From: Pachyseris speciosa | Taxonomy: Eukaryota > Cnidaria > Anthozoa > Scleractinia > Pachyseridae | Reading direction: 5' to 3' | Length of the DNA: 64,000 bases | NCBI GenBank assembly: GCA_016490735.1 | Contig: JAEMWC010000040.1 | Span: 189,501 to 253,500, forward strand | Shown: positions 1 through 10,303 of the stretch, piece by piece | How the letters are laid out: every line of letters starts with the position of its first letter | How positions within the stretch are numbered: the stretch's first letter is position 1 | Made by a program: the position numbers and the translations under genes | Notes under the pieces: generated by a model | The model's input: the letters and a program-made list of their open reading frames with translations, nothing else | The model's database searches: none | What the model was told of the DNA's origin: nothing

Positions 1-276
1 TATGATTGTGCGGCATTCGTATAAAAGAAAAGCACGCCTGATGAGGTCCAAGATGTCTCCAGAAAATGTGAGTGACAATTAAATGATGCAAGGAACTGTT
101 GCCAAATTCTAACGTCATTTTTACCTTCGGAAGTAAGGCGAATAAAATGCGTGGGTCTTGAAATCCCTAGTGTAAGATATATTAACCTGCGTAGGAAGAC
201 CCTACCGGGTGTTATGACTGAACACGCAAAGTTTAATAAGCCGATGAGTCACTGAAGTTCTTTGAGCGTGACTTTT
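1..276 (-). repeat. Exact duplicate of the Ngaro RT/RNase H segment at 3019-3294
   Basis: Base-by-base comparison shows 1-276 matches 3019-3294 with no difference that I could find; the match stops at 277, where the other copy continues into the reverse transcriptase. It corresponds on the minus strand to the stretch between the RT and RNase H domains of the Ngaro-like element to the right. The left end is cut by the window edge, so the true length is unknown. Such identity is odd because the parent element is heavily decayed; it implies a recent local duplication or an assembly overlap. Confidence 0.9.
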
Positions 277-380
277 CTGACTGTATTGCAAAATAAGGGA
301 TTTGAATTACCCTCTAAAATATTACATTCTCAAACTGATGGTGAAGAAAAAATAAAAAAAAGTAAAGGGTACAATAAGTC

Positions 381-1015
381 GTGCAGAAATATATTTCAAA
401 GAACATTCAACCAAAAAAGGTGAACCATTCAAAAAGCTTTCAAAAATTAAAAAAAACTTTTTCACGCAATAAAACAGAATATTTTACAAGACTGGAACAT
501 ATAAGAGCTGCACCAAAATACATGGGTGAAGGTTTTAGGAAATATAAACAACCAAAACGAAATGCTTACAAAGTTAAAGATAATAAATGTGGTGGGCTTC
601 TAATCGATGTCTCAAAATTGTTAAATCAAATGAAACTAAATGCATATCGTGGTGGTAAATTGGTTTATCGAGCTGACGCTGACAAATCACTTATAAATTG
701 CTCCCCAAAATGTACAATCCGAAAGCAAAATATAGTATTAATGCTGTGCGCATTTTTAATGATCTTCATATGCTTCCCAATATGCCCAAACACAAATCAT
801 CAGGCAAATCAAGAATGATTGGTTCAAGTGTGATGTATTATCAAAACCAGAAGCAATTGGTAGATCGCTTGAAAATAATAATCGGCTCAATGATAGCTGG
901 AAACAATAGCCCAGTATTGAAAAATGATTTGTCTCCGATAAATTTATGAATTATTACAAATTGGAGCGATTGATAAAACAATCCATGAAAAATTATATAA
1001 TATATATTTATGCTC
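381..1015 (+). pseudogene. Broken gene of unknown family, basic protein
   Basis: I do not recognise the family. One frame begins at 381 and gives a lysine-rich N-terminal part, including the stretch GGLLIDVSKLLNQMKLNA. Around position 700 the plausible reading moves to a second frame (YSINAVRIFNDLHMLPNMPK, then HKSSGKS, LVDRLKIIIGSMIAGN), which stops at 949. A third frame from about 950 continues with GAIDKTIHEKLYNIYL. The three parts follow each other smoothly, so I read this as one coding region of about 210 codons broken by two frameshifts. Composition is A/T-rich, unlike the GC-richer Ngaro remnant beside it. I have a vague memory of similar repetitive ORFs in invertebrate genomes, but no name that I can support. 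It could be cargo of a mobile element or a captured gene; no function is assigned. Confidence 0.5.
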
Positions 1016-1739
1016 TCCGATTCTTTAAGTTGGCGATTTTCAATGTTAGCGCGCAGTATTGGCTGAGCTCGGTTTGCTGGGTACTGTATGCAGGGAAAAA
1101 AGACAACTACCGGGTTGGCAATAATTTGGCCGCGCTCGTGGCGTGGCCGTTTATTTTCTTATCGTTTTTACTAACAAGACGAGAAGCTTGAATTTAACCA
1201 AATCATCAGTTCCCAGCAAAGGTGAGGGATTACCCGCCACGGCCGAACCGAGGAACGAGGAACGAGGACGGACAACCTAACCCGAAGCCAGTACGAAGCC
1301 GCTACCAGAGAAGCGTTCTATCGTTAAGTTCTCGACGCCTGAAATGATTCGATCGAGCAGGTTTGCGAGCCTCCTTCATTATGTTTTGTACTAGCCTTAC
1401 ACTTAACACTCAATTAGGCACAAACGGCATATATGCCACAGAAGAAAATTTCTTTGGGGTTGAAAGGAGAGATGTTCAGCTCCTGTGTGAACGTCTCTCC
1501 TGTGACCTCTGAGAACAAAGTATATGAAGCGTTGGTCCAAATGTGGCTTGTGAACGAAATCGATGTTTAGCCCCTGCGTAAACGTCTGCTTTGGATCAAT
1601 TTACGGTTAAATATCGAAGATAATGACTATGTCATAGAGATAAAAGAAACAAGAGTTGCTTAGCCCCTGCGTAAGCATCTCCTTATCCTTCGCAAGCATA
1701 AGAGATATGGCTGTTCACCATTGACGTTCTTAGATATCG
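1016..1739. other. Non-coding stretch, probable 3' flank of Ngaro-like element 1
   Basis: No open frame here looks like a gene. The stretch lies immediately downstream, on the minus strand, of a recombinase gene, which is where Ngaro-type elements carry their terminal direct repeats. It contains three imperfect copies of a short motif (annotated separately) and a small tandem run of GAGGAACGAGGAACGAGG near 1250. Confidence 0.4.
1471..1680. repeat. Three imperfect copies of a 25-30 bp motif
   Basis: Copies start near 1471, 1562 and 1654. Each reads approximately GTT(C/T)AGCCCCTGCGTAAACG followed by TCT, with substitutions. Spacing is about 90 bp. Their position just past the recombinase gene suggests they belong to the terminal repeat region of the Ngaro-like element, but no complete split-direct-repeat arrangement can be assembled here. 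Confidence 0.5.
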
Positions 1740-2700
1740 TAAAAGGCGTTGGATTTCCATCTGCCGAACAGACGAATTTGAGCGTCTGACATTCCCTTGG
1801 CGGCCGCCTAAGAGACGGCTCCAATTCTAAAACTATGTGTCTTAGAAATTGTGGTATCTAAACCAGAAAAAGAAAGGGCCTGATGAAGGCATTGGGTAAA
1901 ATACGACCGAGAAATGGCCGTGTGATCGGGCCAGCAGAACAGCGGGCCCGCTGACTGACCTCGGGCATACAAATAATCCAATAGCAATGTCACGGTGCAA
2001 ACAGGCTTATCTTTGTACACAATAACATCGGTAGGGTGTCACGAATCGCTGTGTTTGTAGTTTCGCATAGATAGTTTGATGCCAACGACGTCGCTCGCAT
2101 TATCCTTTAGAAATAAAGCCTGACTAAGCAATAGTACATTTGCAGATGGCTTGCCCGCCGTTGTTGTAATTTCTGCTACTCTTAATGCTGCTAAAAATGC
2201 AAGGGCGAACATCGCGCAAATCAGTTTTCTTTGAAAGCAAGAAGAAAGTGTGTGCTCGCAAGCGGAAATTACTTGCACCAAGATTGGTATTGTAATAGAT
2301 AACCGGCATCTAAAGTTGGATGCAGTTTTTCATACCCTTTAAGAGCAGTCTTAATCAAGTCTGACTTAGTTGGGTCCGGCAAGGAAGCTAAACGATGAAC
2401 GTAACCAAGAGCAGATATATACGTAAGACTCGTTCCCGCACTATAATGATTATCAGCTAAATAAGCGAAGAACAGAGCTAAAACATCTGACCTAATAGGA
2501 AATTGCGTGGTGGATCTGCTCAAGACATAAGACACGAATTGCTGAAAAACCCGCCAAGCCTGTTGGTACGTTTTGATGGACGACGCGCGTAAACTGGTTG
2601 CTAAAAGACTGGCTAAGGTATTAACCAGTTGTCTGGCACTAAATGTAGGGGAATGGTGGTGGGCAGTGTGGGAGTCTGGAACTTGTCCACCTGCAAGCAA
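1740..2700 (-). pseudogene. Tyrosine recombinase (YR) of Ngaro-like element 1
   Basis: This would integrate a circular DNA copy of the element by site-specific recombination. The N-terminal SAM-like part is seen at 2700-2269 (SLRASSIKTYQQAWRVFQQF, then ALGYVHRL). The core follows in other frames: FLAALRVAEI near 2200 carries the first catalytic arginine, and KTHSFRIGAVS near 1830 carries the HxxR pair. After a TAG stop the frame continues with GMSDAQIRLFGRWKSNAF, the W-containing box, followed by a tyrosine near 1740. Two frame changes and at least one internal stop make it non-functional. The start lies inside the RNase H gene, as is usual for this group. Confidence 0.8.
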
Positions 2701-3053
2701 GAGAGACTGTCAGCTAGCACGTTTTTCTTCTCTGGTACATGTCGAGACTTAAAGTATATATTTTGGGATAGACATATGAGAACCAACTGCCGCACTAGGG
2801 CTAGCAAACACTTGTCTTTGGGTGTTTGTTTGTTAATCACGTGAACTACGCTTTCGTTATCCGAGCAAAACAGGATGCGTTTATTTTTTAACTGCGGTGA
2901 CCACAAGTGCACACCCAACACGATGGGATAAATTTCTGATACAGAAATATCTCTTCGCTTCCTCGTATCGGAGCACTTGCCATATGCCCAATGCTTGGCT
3001 AAAATGACACCAAAACCGTATGATTGTGCGGCATTCGTATAAAAGAAAAGCAC
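2613..3053 (-). pseudogene. RNase H domain of Ngaro-like element 1
   Basis: RNase H removes RNA from the RNA-DNA hybrid during reverse transcription. The frame shows FYTNAAQSYGFGVIL, where the family normally has an aspartate at the N in YTNAA, then CSDNESVVHVIN with the conserved SDNE, and HVPEKKNVLADSLS, the typical end of the domain. The Asn in place of the first catalytic Asp suggests loss of activity. The RT lies upstream in another frame and the recombinase starts inside its last codons. Confidence 0.8.
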
Positions 3054-3266
3054 GCCTGATGAGGTCCAAGATGTCTCCAGAAAATGTGAGTGACAATTAA
3101 ATGATGCAAGGAACTGTTGCCAAATTCTAACGTCATTTTTACCTTCGGAAGTAAGGCGAATAAAATGCGTGGGTCTTGAAATCCCTAGTGTAAGATATAT
3201 TAACCTGCGTAGGAAGACCCTACCGGGTGTTATGACTGAACACGCAAAGTTTAATAAGCCGATGAG

Positions 3267-4150
3267 TCACTGAAGTTCTTTGAGCGTGACTTTTTTTCGC
3301 GTCAAGAATTGCATGATGACCGCTATGCATTTCTCAACTTTCTCTCGAGGATGCGTGGCCTCATGTCTTAAGCAATCTAGCTCTATGCCCGCAAAGGTAA
3401 GGACGTGTGCGTGTCCAACGGTCTTTTCCTCTGCCATTGGAACGCCCAGTTCATTACAAAATCGCAAAAACTTGTCTAGTTGTAAGCCGCAGGTATCTAG
3501 CGAGGTGCCAATAATCAGGAAGTCATCTAATATGTGTATAATATCCGGAATTTGCAATTTGGTGCGTGCGACCAATTCCATTGCGGTACTAAGATCCTCG
3601 AATATTTGACATGAACTTGAACAACCCATTGGCAGGGTTCTATCATTATACCACTTTTCTTTCCATTGAAAACCTGAGGATAATCCGCGGGGTGCACTGG
3701 TACGATACGAAAAGCGCTTCTCTCATCGGTTTTAGCCATAGCACAGCCCTTCCCTAGTTGTTGGAAGGATATATTACTGTGGAAAACTCCGGCGGAATAT
3801 TATCATTGATCGACGCTACCTTGGGGTACGATAAATGATGAATCATTCTAAAGTCGCCAGATGTTTTTTTGGGGATAACGCCAAGTGGGAAAACACGGAG
3901 GGGAATCGAAGGGGCCCGCGATACGACCTAATTCACTTTCTTTTTGTAATTTGCAATCAACAACTTCGGGGTTATCGTGAGCAGAATCCAAATTGGGAGC
4001 GGTAGTCGTAATCCTGGGACCCTGATAATTAATTTTAAACCCTTCCGAAAAACCTTGAATTAAACGGTTAGCAATGCGAGAGTTGTAGCCTAATAAATAA
4101 ATGCGAGAGTTGTAGTCTAATAAATAACGGGAAAGTACGGCTGCTTTAAC
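3267..4150 (-). pseudogene. Reverse transcriptase of Ngaro-like element 1
   Basis: The N-terminal part reads SELGRIAGPFDSPP followed by a degenerate WRL, a signature of DIRS-type RTs. It continues after a frameshift as IHHLSYPKVASINDN, then in another frame as AMAKTDERSAFRIVPVHPAD (motif A region with its aspartate), then PMGCSSSCQIFEDLSTAMEL and IIHILDDFLI, where DD is the catalytic pair of motif C. Breaks lie near 3845, 3760 and 3670. Just upstream, about 4076-4129, a 27-bp unit encoding YLL-YNSRI is tandemly duplicated. The enzyme would copy element RNA into DNA; this copy cannot be translated in one piece. Confidence 0.8.
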
Positions 4151-4235
4151 CGGTGTGGGAAGCGCTGTTGGTGGGCGTGGTTGGTTGCTTGGTCGTGGAA
4201 TTTCTCCCGGCTGGTGCTTTGGGCTGTGTGGGACA

Positions 4236-5293
4236 TCAGAAGATGGAATGATTGTTGCCACATTTGAAACATTGGTGTTTCAATGCGCACACGTTGTACT
4301 GAGTCCCGTTATGGAACTTCCAATAGAAACCCTTGGGAAAAAACGAATTGTTTGATCTACCCCCAAGGGTACGAAACCTACTTTGACTGCCCCGAGTCGC
4401 CCCACTGAACTTTGGTAGTTGATGGTGAGCTCGCAGCCAGAGCTCGTTATGAATGTGATCCCAAGTTATGTGCTGCTCTTGCCTTAGCTGACGAACATTT
4501 TCGTCATAGAAACGCCAACTAGCGGACTGTGCAGCCAAATCCCGCTCTACTGACCCATATTTTATGAGAGCGGGAGAATCGTGCGAGAATTTTTGGGCGT
4601 AGATAGAAACGAAAACCTGAAAGGCGTTTGTCCATTGCTCTATGTTTTGGATGGTAGGGCGTTTGTAGGTCGGTACTATAGTCAAACTTTGTTGCCCTGA
4701 TTCGTTACCTTGCAACTGGAAATTGTAAGAGTGGTCGTGTTTATATGTTATTCACAAATGCGAGAAATCTATATACTCGTTGGCCCATATCTTATTTCTA
4801 ACACGTTCTGGTACCCTAGTTGCTAAAGGCACTGCGCTGGAAATGAAAGAGTTCTTACTGCCATCGGTAGGTGCCGCGGTTTGTACTATCCCGCTGGTTA
4901 ACGTCTGGACGTTGGCACGAACAGCTTCTTGGACTCCGATTTGAGGAGCATTTTCTGGAGGCGGATCAGGAACAAACTGTATCAGCTGCTCTGCTACTAG
5001 TTGAGGTGAAACCAGTCCCGAGTCTCCAAGGCTTTTCTTTACAGCGTCGGCAATGGCCTCGGCGATACCCTGCAAGGTGTCTTCAGTAACCCTTGCTGTT
5101 GGGAGAGTGGACGTATTCTCAGCTGAGGAGGTTCAGGCAACGTTGGAGCTGCTGCTTCCTGGCACTTGATTCAGCGTGACTGGATGACTTGCGGCTGGTT
5201 CAGGAGGACTCCGCCACGCTTAGAAACCCGCGTGAGATATTCAGGATTGGTTGCTGGCTGTTTTCCTTTCGGTGGCATTCTGGGAGGTAGCAT
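4236..5293 (-). pseudogene. Gag-like protein of Ngaro-like element 1
   Basis: A likely start is the ATG at about 5293 (MLPPRMPPKGKQ). The frame is soon interrupted by a stop, then continues as LQGIAEAIADAVKKSLGDSG and, in a further frame at 4715-4236, as IQNIEQWTNAFQVFVSIYAQ, a Gag-like helical segment. Near the end is CFKCGNNHSIF, the start of a CCHC zinc knuckle that would bind element RNA. It is followed by the RT, as expected. At least two interruptions are present. The call as Gag rests on position and on the partial knuckle. Confidence 0.65.
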
Positions 5294-5300
5294 GTCTGGA

Positions 5301-5859
5301 TTAATAACACAACAAGTCGAAAGCGCACAAAAAAATACGAAGAAACCGATACAACATAAGCCGTGAACACGGTCCGGTTTAGTAATCCTTGAGGTTTACT
5401 ACTCACGTATCAAGCACTAGCATTATTCAAGACCAGCGGTAAATATTCAAATCAAACAGAACATGGTTCGCGACCATGGACTTAAATATACTAAAAGGCC
5501 AATATTAGGCCAAAATTTAGCAGAATAAATAGCATTAGGTGGCGCCGGCAAAATTGCCAAACAAAAGTCACGACGTAAACAAATAGCTACCATTCCTGAA
5601 AGAACAAGGTAGGTGTTTTCTTCATAAAAAAACACAACGGCTAAACATGATTGGCACAAGGAAACCTTTGGCCGCATTGATCATGCAAACGTGCCGTGAG
5701 GTTAACAAAAGTGTCAGAACAGTGTTCTGGGAATAACCGCAGAAGGCGTAAAAGCTGGGTCTGACATTCCTTCGTGACCATAAAACTGATAAGAAGACAC
5801 ACCCAGGAAAGGGTGGACAAAATAATTAAGACCCCAACTAATTCTAAGCCTGCGATTTT
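5301..5859. other. Spacer between Ngaro-like element 1 and ORF1 copy 1
   Basis: No gene is recognised. A minus-strand frame ending near 5643 predicts a hydrophobic stretch (ELVGVLIILSTLSWVCLL), but it lacks an ATG start and a family match, so I do not call it. The breakpoint of ORF1 copy 1 lies near 5860. Confidence 0.4.
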
Positions 5860-6663
5860 TGCCAAGGCATGTGCGAAGCGGGAACAAAGTCCATGTCGTC
5901 AACGTCGTCATCACTCTCACCAACACCGGTAGCAACATCCGCAGGAGCGTCAGAAGCAGCCGGAGCAGCAGCAGCAACAGCACCAGCAGAAGCCGAGGCA
6001 GCAGCAGAGCGACGACGAGGAACAGGGGTAGGACCACCGGAAGCGGCAGCAGGGGCAGGACGACTGGGCACACCCCACGCGTTGCGGCACTCCCGAGCAA
6101 CGTGAACAGGACGACGGCAGCAGCGACAGAGACCATCCTAAGGACAGGACCTGCTCCGATGGCCGGACTTATTGCAGATGGCACAGAAGGAAGACTGACG
6201 AAGGTACCAAACACAGCACTCAAAGCCAGCAACACGCACCACACCAGGAAAATCCTTCGCCAGAGTCATCTTGATGACACGGTTACCATCATACAGCTCC
6301 AAGAAGGCTACATGTTGGGACCTGGTAACTGAATCGACTTAAGAAACTCACCACGGTGGAGTCAGGAACCTCGCCAGGGCAGTCACGAAGGTAGACAAGC
6401 CGAGACGTGGTTTCCACGGCAAACACACGCAGCGGAACGTCACGGAAACGAATGCCACTGTCAACTGCGGTATCACAGTCGACTGTGTTCTTGTAAGTGA
6501 TGCGGATTGCACCATTACGAAGGAACTGGACCGTCGACAGGGCGTCTTTGTTGACCGACCTCAGCACCACGGGGAGGACGTCCGAGGAACCAACACAGTT
6601 GTAAATCAATCCAGGGAAGAAGACAACCAGGTTGTTAGGGAACTGACATGCCTCCACAGGCAT
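5860..6663 (-). pseudogene. ORF1/Gag-like zinc-knuckle protein, copy 1
   Basis: The start ATG is at 6663 (MPVEACQFPNNLVVFFPG). The N-terminal domain (ALSTVQFLRNGAIRITYKN, then RLVYLRDCPGEVPDS) is shared with copies 2 and 3 and looks like the RRM-type fold found in ORF1 proteins of non-LTR elements; that fold is inferred. After a deletion and frameshift near 6330 the frame resumes with ELYDGNR and a CCHC knuckle, CAICNKSGHRSRSC, followed by a stop codon and a damaged second knuckle. The acidic, Ala/Pro-rich tail ends at VDDMDFVPASHMPWQ, where homology to copy 2 is lost. It would bind RNA in an element RNP; this copy is dead. Confidence 0.7.
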
Positions 6664-8519
6664 GACGAAGGCAAAAAGGAGTGGAACCCAAAAGTTCAGC
6701 CCTGCTCAACGCGTTAGAAGAAGCGGATGGGCAACCACAATGGCGGACCAAAATGGCTAACCCGAAAGCAGCGAAAAATCGCCAAAACTACTCGAACCAA
6801 AGCTCAAGAAGCGACGCGAGAAGAGACCAGTCAGAAACCGTCAACCGCTAGCCAAATGGATAGGGCCTTCGGCATACAACCCCTTTCTTCCCTTTCTTAC
6901 TCGCAGCTGAGTTCCGCTCCGCCCCACGCTTATATATAAGATATATATACGACTGATTGAGTTCTCCATGTGGTACGCAATGCGTACACGGAGGTTACGC
7001 ATGCGCATTTGCTAAAATGATAATTTGATAAAAGAAACGACGTAACCTCCTGTTACACTGTTTAAAGTTGTCGTTTAAAACCGGCACAGATTACTTTTTT
7101 ACAAAGGTGATTCCAACACGAAGATCCAAGACCGAAAGAAACGTTAGCGTAAATTGATTGGTCGATCGAGGATAGAGATTTTCCCTTGAAAGAGTTCTTA
7201 ACACCAGAGGAAAGAGTTTCATAGCAACCAATAATTTCCACACTTTCTGGGCTAATGTTAGGAAGTGTACGAAGTACACTTACTTCTCCTGTAGGGAATT
7301 GTGCCTCGCTATTGACTTTCTTATCGACAACATCTACGTTCGCTTCGGAAACTCAGTTTTTCGGCAAGTTATTGCATAGTTAGTTGGGCACTAACAGCGC
7401 ACCTTGGTTGGCTGATCTATTCCTTCGCACCTTCGAGTATGATTCTTTAATTTTCGACTAAATTTGGTAACGACTGCCACAATAAGACACCTAAAAAGCT
7501 AATGACGGTCAGATACACTATAACCACTACTTTTACTCACGCAAAGGATGTGCATACATTTTAGAGCTCAAATCATCAAAATTCTTATCCCAAATGGTAG
7601 TACTCTCCTGAAATGTTACCCCTGAGAGCTTCAGCTTCAAATACAGTACACCATTAGCGTTGACAATTGGGTCAGGAGGGGACAGGGTCGTTCTTCTTCT
7701 TATGATATGTTCCTTGGCCTTGACAAAACTCTAATATTTTCTACTTCCTCAGAGGCATTATCATTAACACTGGGCCCAACAGATATACTACAAGTAATGT
7801 CATCTGCATCTGCGAAAATGCACGTAGCAGCCTGATAACTTATCATTTCTCACGGCTAAAGTGAATTTGAGAAAAACTCCTCCCAAGATGAAAATGAATT
7901 TACCCTCGTTTGGTCCGAGCCTGAGTTTTTTTTTTGCGTGGCAGTCTGTTTGGATGTGATGTTGTCTGGTGCAATGTGGATAAAGGGCTTACAAAAACCT
8001 TAGAATGGAGCAGCAGGAATAATTACCTTTCAGTGTTGTGATGTACGTTCTGCAGATATTATCAGGCAACTTAATTGAGAAACGCTTGCTTCAAAGCGCG
8101 AAAAACACTTAAGGTTATTAAACGAAAAGGTACCCAAATATTTAAGCGAACTTTTAACAAACACCTGTGAAAATAAACCCTATAAGTCTTGGCTTTGGAA
8201 TACCAAACAAAATATTGCCTTAAATCATATACCTAGGACAGCATATTACAAGGGTAATATCTATGTCAAGTTAAGTTGAACGCTGTTTGAAACACTTACG
8301 GTATGTAATATATTATTTACTTTCATTTCTTGTAAAGAAGTTAGTTAATAACTTATGAAATTACCGTATACAAATAAAAGTGGATAATTCAATCAATCAA
8401 CAATTAAATGCGGCCTGCTGCCGTAAAAACGAAATAAAAACAGTGAATAGCACGTGTGTGAACGTGCAGCATCACATACTTTTTGCATTCTTTTTTGCAG
8501 TAGCGGTACCTCACAACAC

Positions 8520-8557
<38 letters not shown>

Positions 8558-8742
8558 GTAATAATAATAAAACAAGAGAGTTTGTTTGCGGTCATAAATA
8601 TGTTTTGGGCTTAACTCAGACTCATTTTGGCTCTCGCCTAGCCTAGCGGTTCGGGCTAAAATGAGCTCTGAGAAGGGCCCAAAACATAGTTATTCCCAAG
8701 AACATAATCTCTATTACTATTATTATCACTTTGGAGAGCATT
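6664..8742. repeat. Duplicated non-coding block, copy 1 (of 13735-15782)
   Basis: The block matches 13735-15782 nearly base for base from about 6961 onward, and more loosely before that, at an offset of 7033-7040 bp. It includes the sequence upstream of the ORF1 start, a TATATATAAG run near 6931, and a perfect palindrome GTACGCA-A-TGCGTAC at 6973-6987 (14006-14020 in the other copy). It ends with an (AAT)n tract. I see no coding region that deserves a call. The copies differ by scattered substitutions and small indels, so the duplication is recent relative to the decay of ORF1. Confidence 0.9.
8521..8569. repeat. (AAT)n microsatellite
   Basis: About 16 AAT units with one interruption (AGT). 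It lies inside the duplicated block, and the matching tract in copy 2 differs in length. Confidence 0.95.
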
Positions 8743-9381
8743 GAGAAAATAAAATCTGAAAAAAGAAACTTGACAACAAAACAGCGAGCGTTTACAACTT
8801 GAATGGCTTTTATTTTCCCACAATGAAAATTCACTATCAAGCGAAGCTGGCTTAAAATTACAAAACCTTCCCATGTGAGTTCAGTGTGAAGAATTGTAAA
8901 AGACATGAAATAAAAAATCGATTACCTTGTTTGTAAGTGTTGAAGGTAATTGTGCAATAGCTAAACTGACAGTATGGCATAACTGGTTGAATTGAGTGTG
9001 TTTGGCTTGAGGCCGGAAAACTTACATGCACTTCACCACCTGCCATGGTCCGTTTTCTGGTGTTTCTGTCACGGAATCAACTTCTAACTTTTGAAGATGG
9101 TCTTCCTCTAGCTGAGAAGATTGAGGATTTCATAATTATTCTTTGTTTTTTGTGTTTTCAGCCATGCTTTGGTTTTTGAAAGTAGCTCCGTGATTTCTTT
9201 TACCATCGCTGCAAGAAAACGGCGCGAACATTTTAATGTTTTCTAAATTTTATTGGCTACTTAAATCATACGATAATTTGATTCACACTTTTAACTGGTT
9301 TATTTCAGCGGCCTTATACATTTTAGCCCACCAAATTCTTTATGTTAGCCCGAAAAATGCGCCACAACGCCCGACAAAGTG

Positions 9382-9417
<36 letters not shown>

Positions 9418-10303
9418 CATCATGGGCATGTACATCGAACTGGATTTGACAAAAGGTACTTGCACTAAAGTGGCCTTTTCTGGTGCAGTTTTTCTCGTTC
9501 AAAAACTCCAAAGTAGCCATTATAAAGACTAAAAGAGTGGTTAGTGCTTTTTTCTCTACTCCTCGGCCCCTTCTCCTAGCTCACTTTCTTATTCCCTCCT
9601 TCTCAGTGTGATTGCCGGGTTCTTCGGTTCCAAAAAAACGCCAGTCTTGGACCTATTTCGGTCAAATGGCTCCAAATTTCTGGAGGTACGTTTTTGCGAA
9701 TTCAGACAGGTATATATACCGCTAAATTGACTACTTCTTCATAGCTCTTTACAATATCTGCTTTATAATTAAAGAAATTTCAGGTTAATAAAAAGAAATC
9801 CAATAATAGTTAAAAACGCTATTTACACTATGATTGTTAGCTAAACGCAATTTCAAATAAATATGTCTTCAAGTCTTTCTTGAAAAATTGTTAAAGTCTC
9901 TGATCATCTAATAGATAATGGTAGTTCATTCCACAGTTTTGGACCGGCAACGGAAAAAGCTGTCTCGATATGTCGTTGGGATCCTTAGGATTTATTGTGA
10001 AGAGGAACGTAGTGCACGAGAGCCAGTAGGATGATGTAAAAGTTCAGAAATATAGGCAGGATCTTGGCCATTCAGACCTTTGTAGACTAACAACAGTACT
10101 TTGAAAATTAAAAAGAGAAAAAAACCGGTAGTGGTACCTCTGGACGCGTTGCCTGAGCGTCGTACCGTCACGATGAAGCCCGAGATTTCAACCCGCGCGT
10201 CGCTTATACCGGCTGGAGTGTTTGTTTCTTCGTAGCATCTTTTAGATACCCGTAGGCAGGTGAGGGAGAGATACGTCGGCCCCTAGACCATATGCGACAA
10301 ATC
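8743..10303. other. Unique-looking non-coding interval
   Basis: No gene is recognised. It contains an (AAT)n tract at 9381-9415. The segment at about 9830-10120 has the flavour of a dispersed interspersed repeat (it includes TTCATTCCACAGTTTTGGAC), but I cannot classify it. 10130-10300 is GC-richer and unassigned. Confidence 0.5.
9381..9415. repeat. (AAT)n microsatellite
   Basis: Pure AAT/ATA run of about 11-12 units. Confidence 0.95.

Larger units (their letters stand above)
1740..5300 (-). mobile_element. Ngaro/DIRS-like retroelement 1, decayed
   Basis: Read on the minus strand the order is gag (about 5293-4236), reverse transcriptase (about 4150-3267), RNase H (3053-2613) and tyrosine recombinase (2700-1740). 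No methyltransferase lies between RNase H and recombinase, and the last two genes overlap in different frames; this order is known for the Ngaro group of DIRS elements. Every gene has frameshifts or stops, so the copy is dead. Terminal repeats could not be paired with confidence, so both ends are approximate. It sits next to an unrelated broken gene on the left and an ORF1-like pseudogene on the right. Confidence 0.8.

Noticed and set aside
5640..5865. Small membrane protein on the minus strand
   Set aside because: Hydrophobic stretch only, no ATG start, no relatives recognised and a breakpoint inside the frame.
5859..6332. Ser/Thr/Arg-rich and Ala-rich open frames on the plus strand over the ORF1 copies
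   Set aside because: Antisense or alternate-frame readings of the low-complexity ORF1 tail on the minus strand.
9010..9046. First coding exon of a host gene on the minus strand (ATGGCAGGTGG with a following GTAAGT)
   Set aside because: A seven-codon exon with no second exon, no conserved domain and no transcript evidence is not enough.
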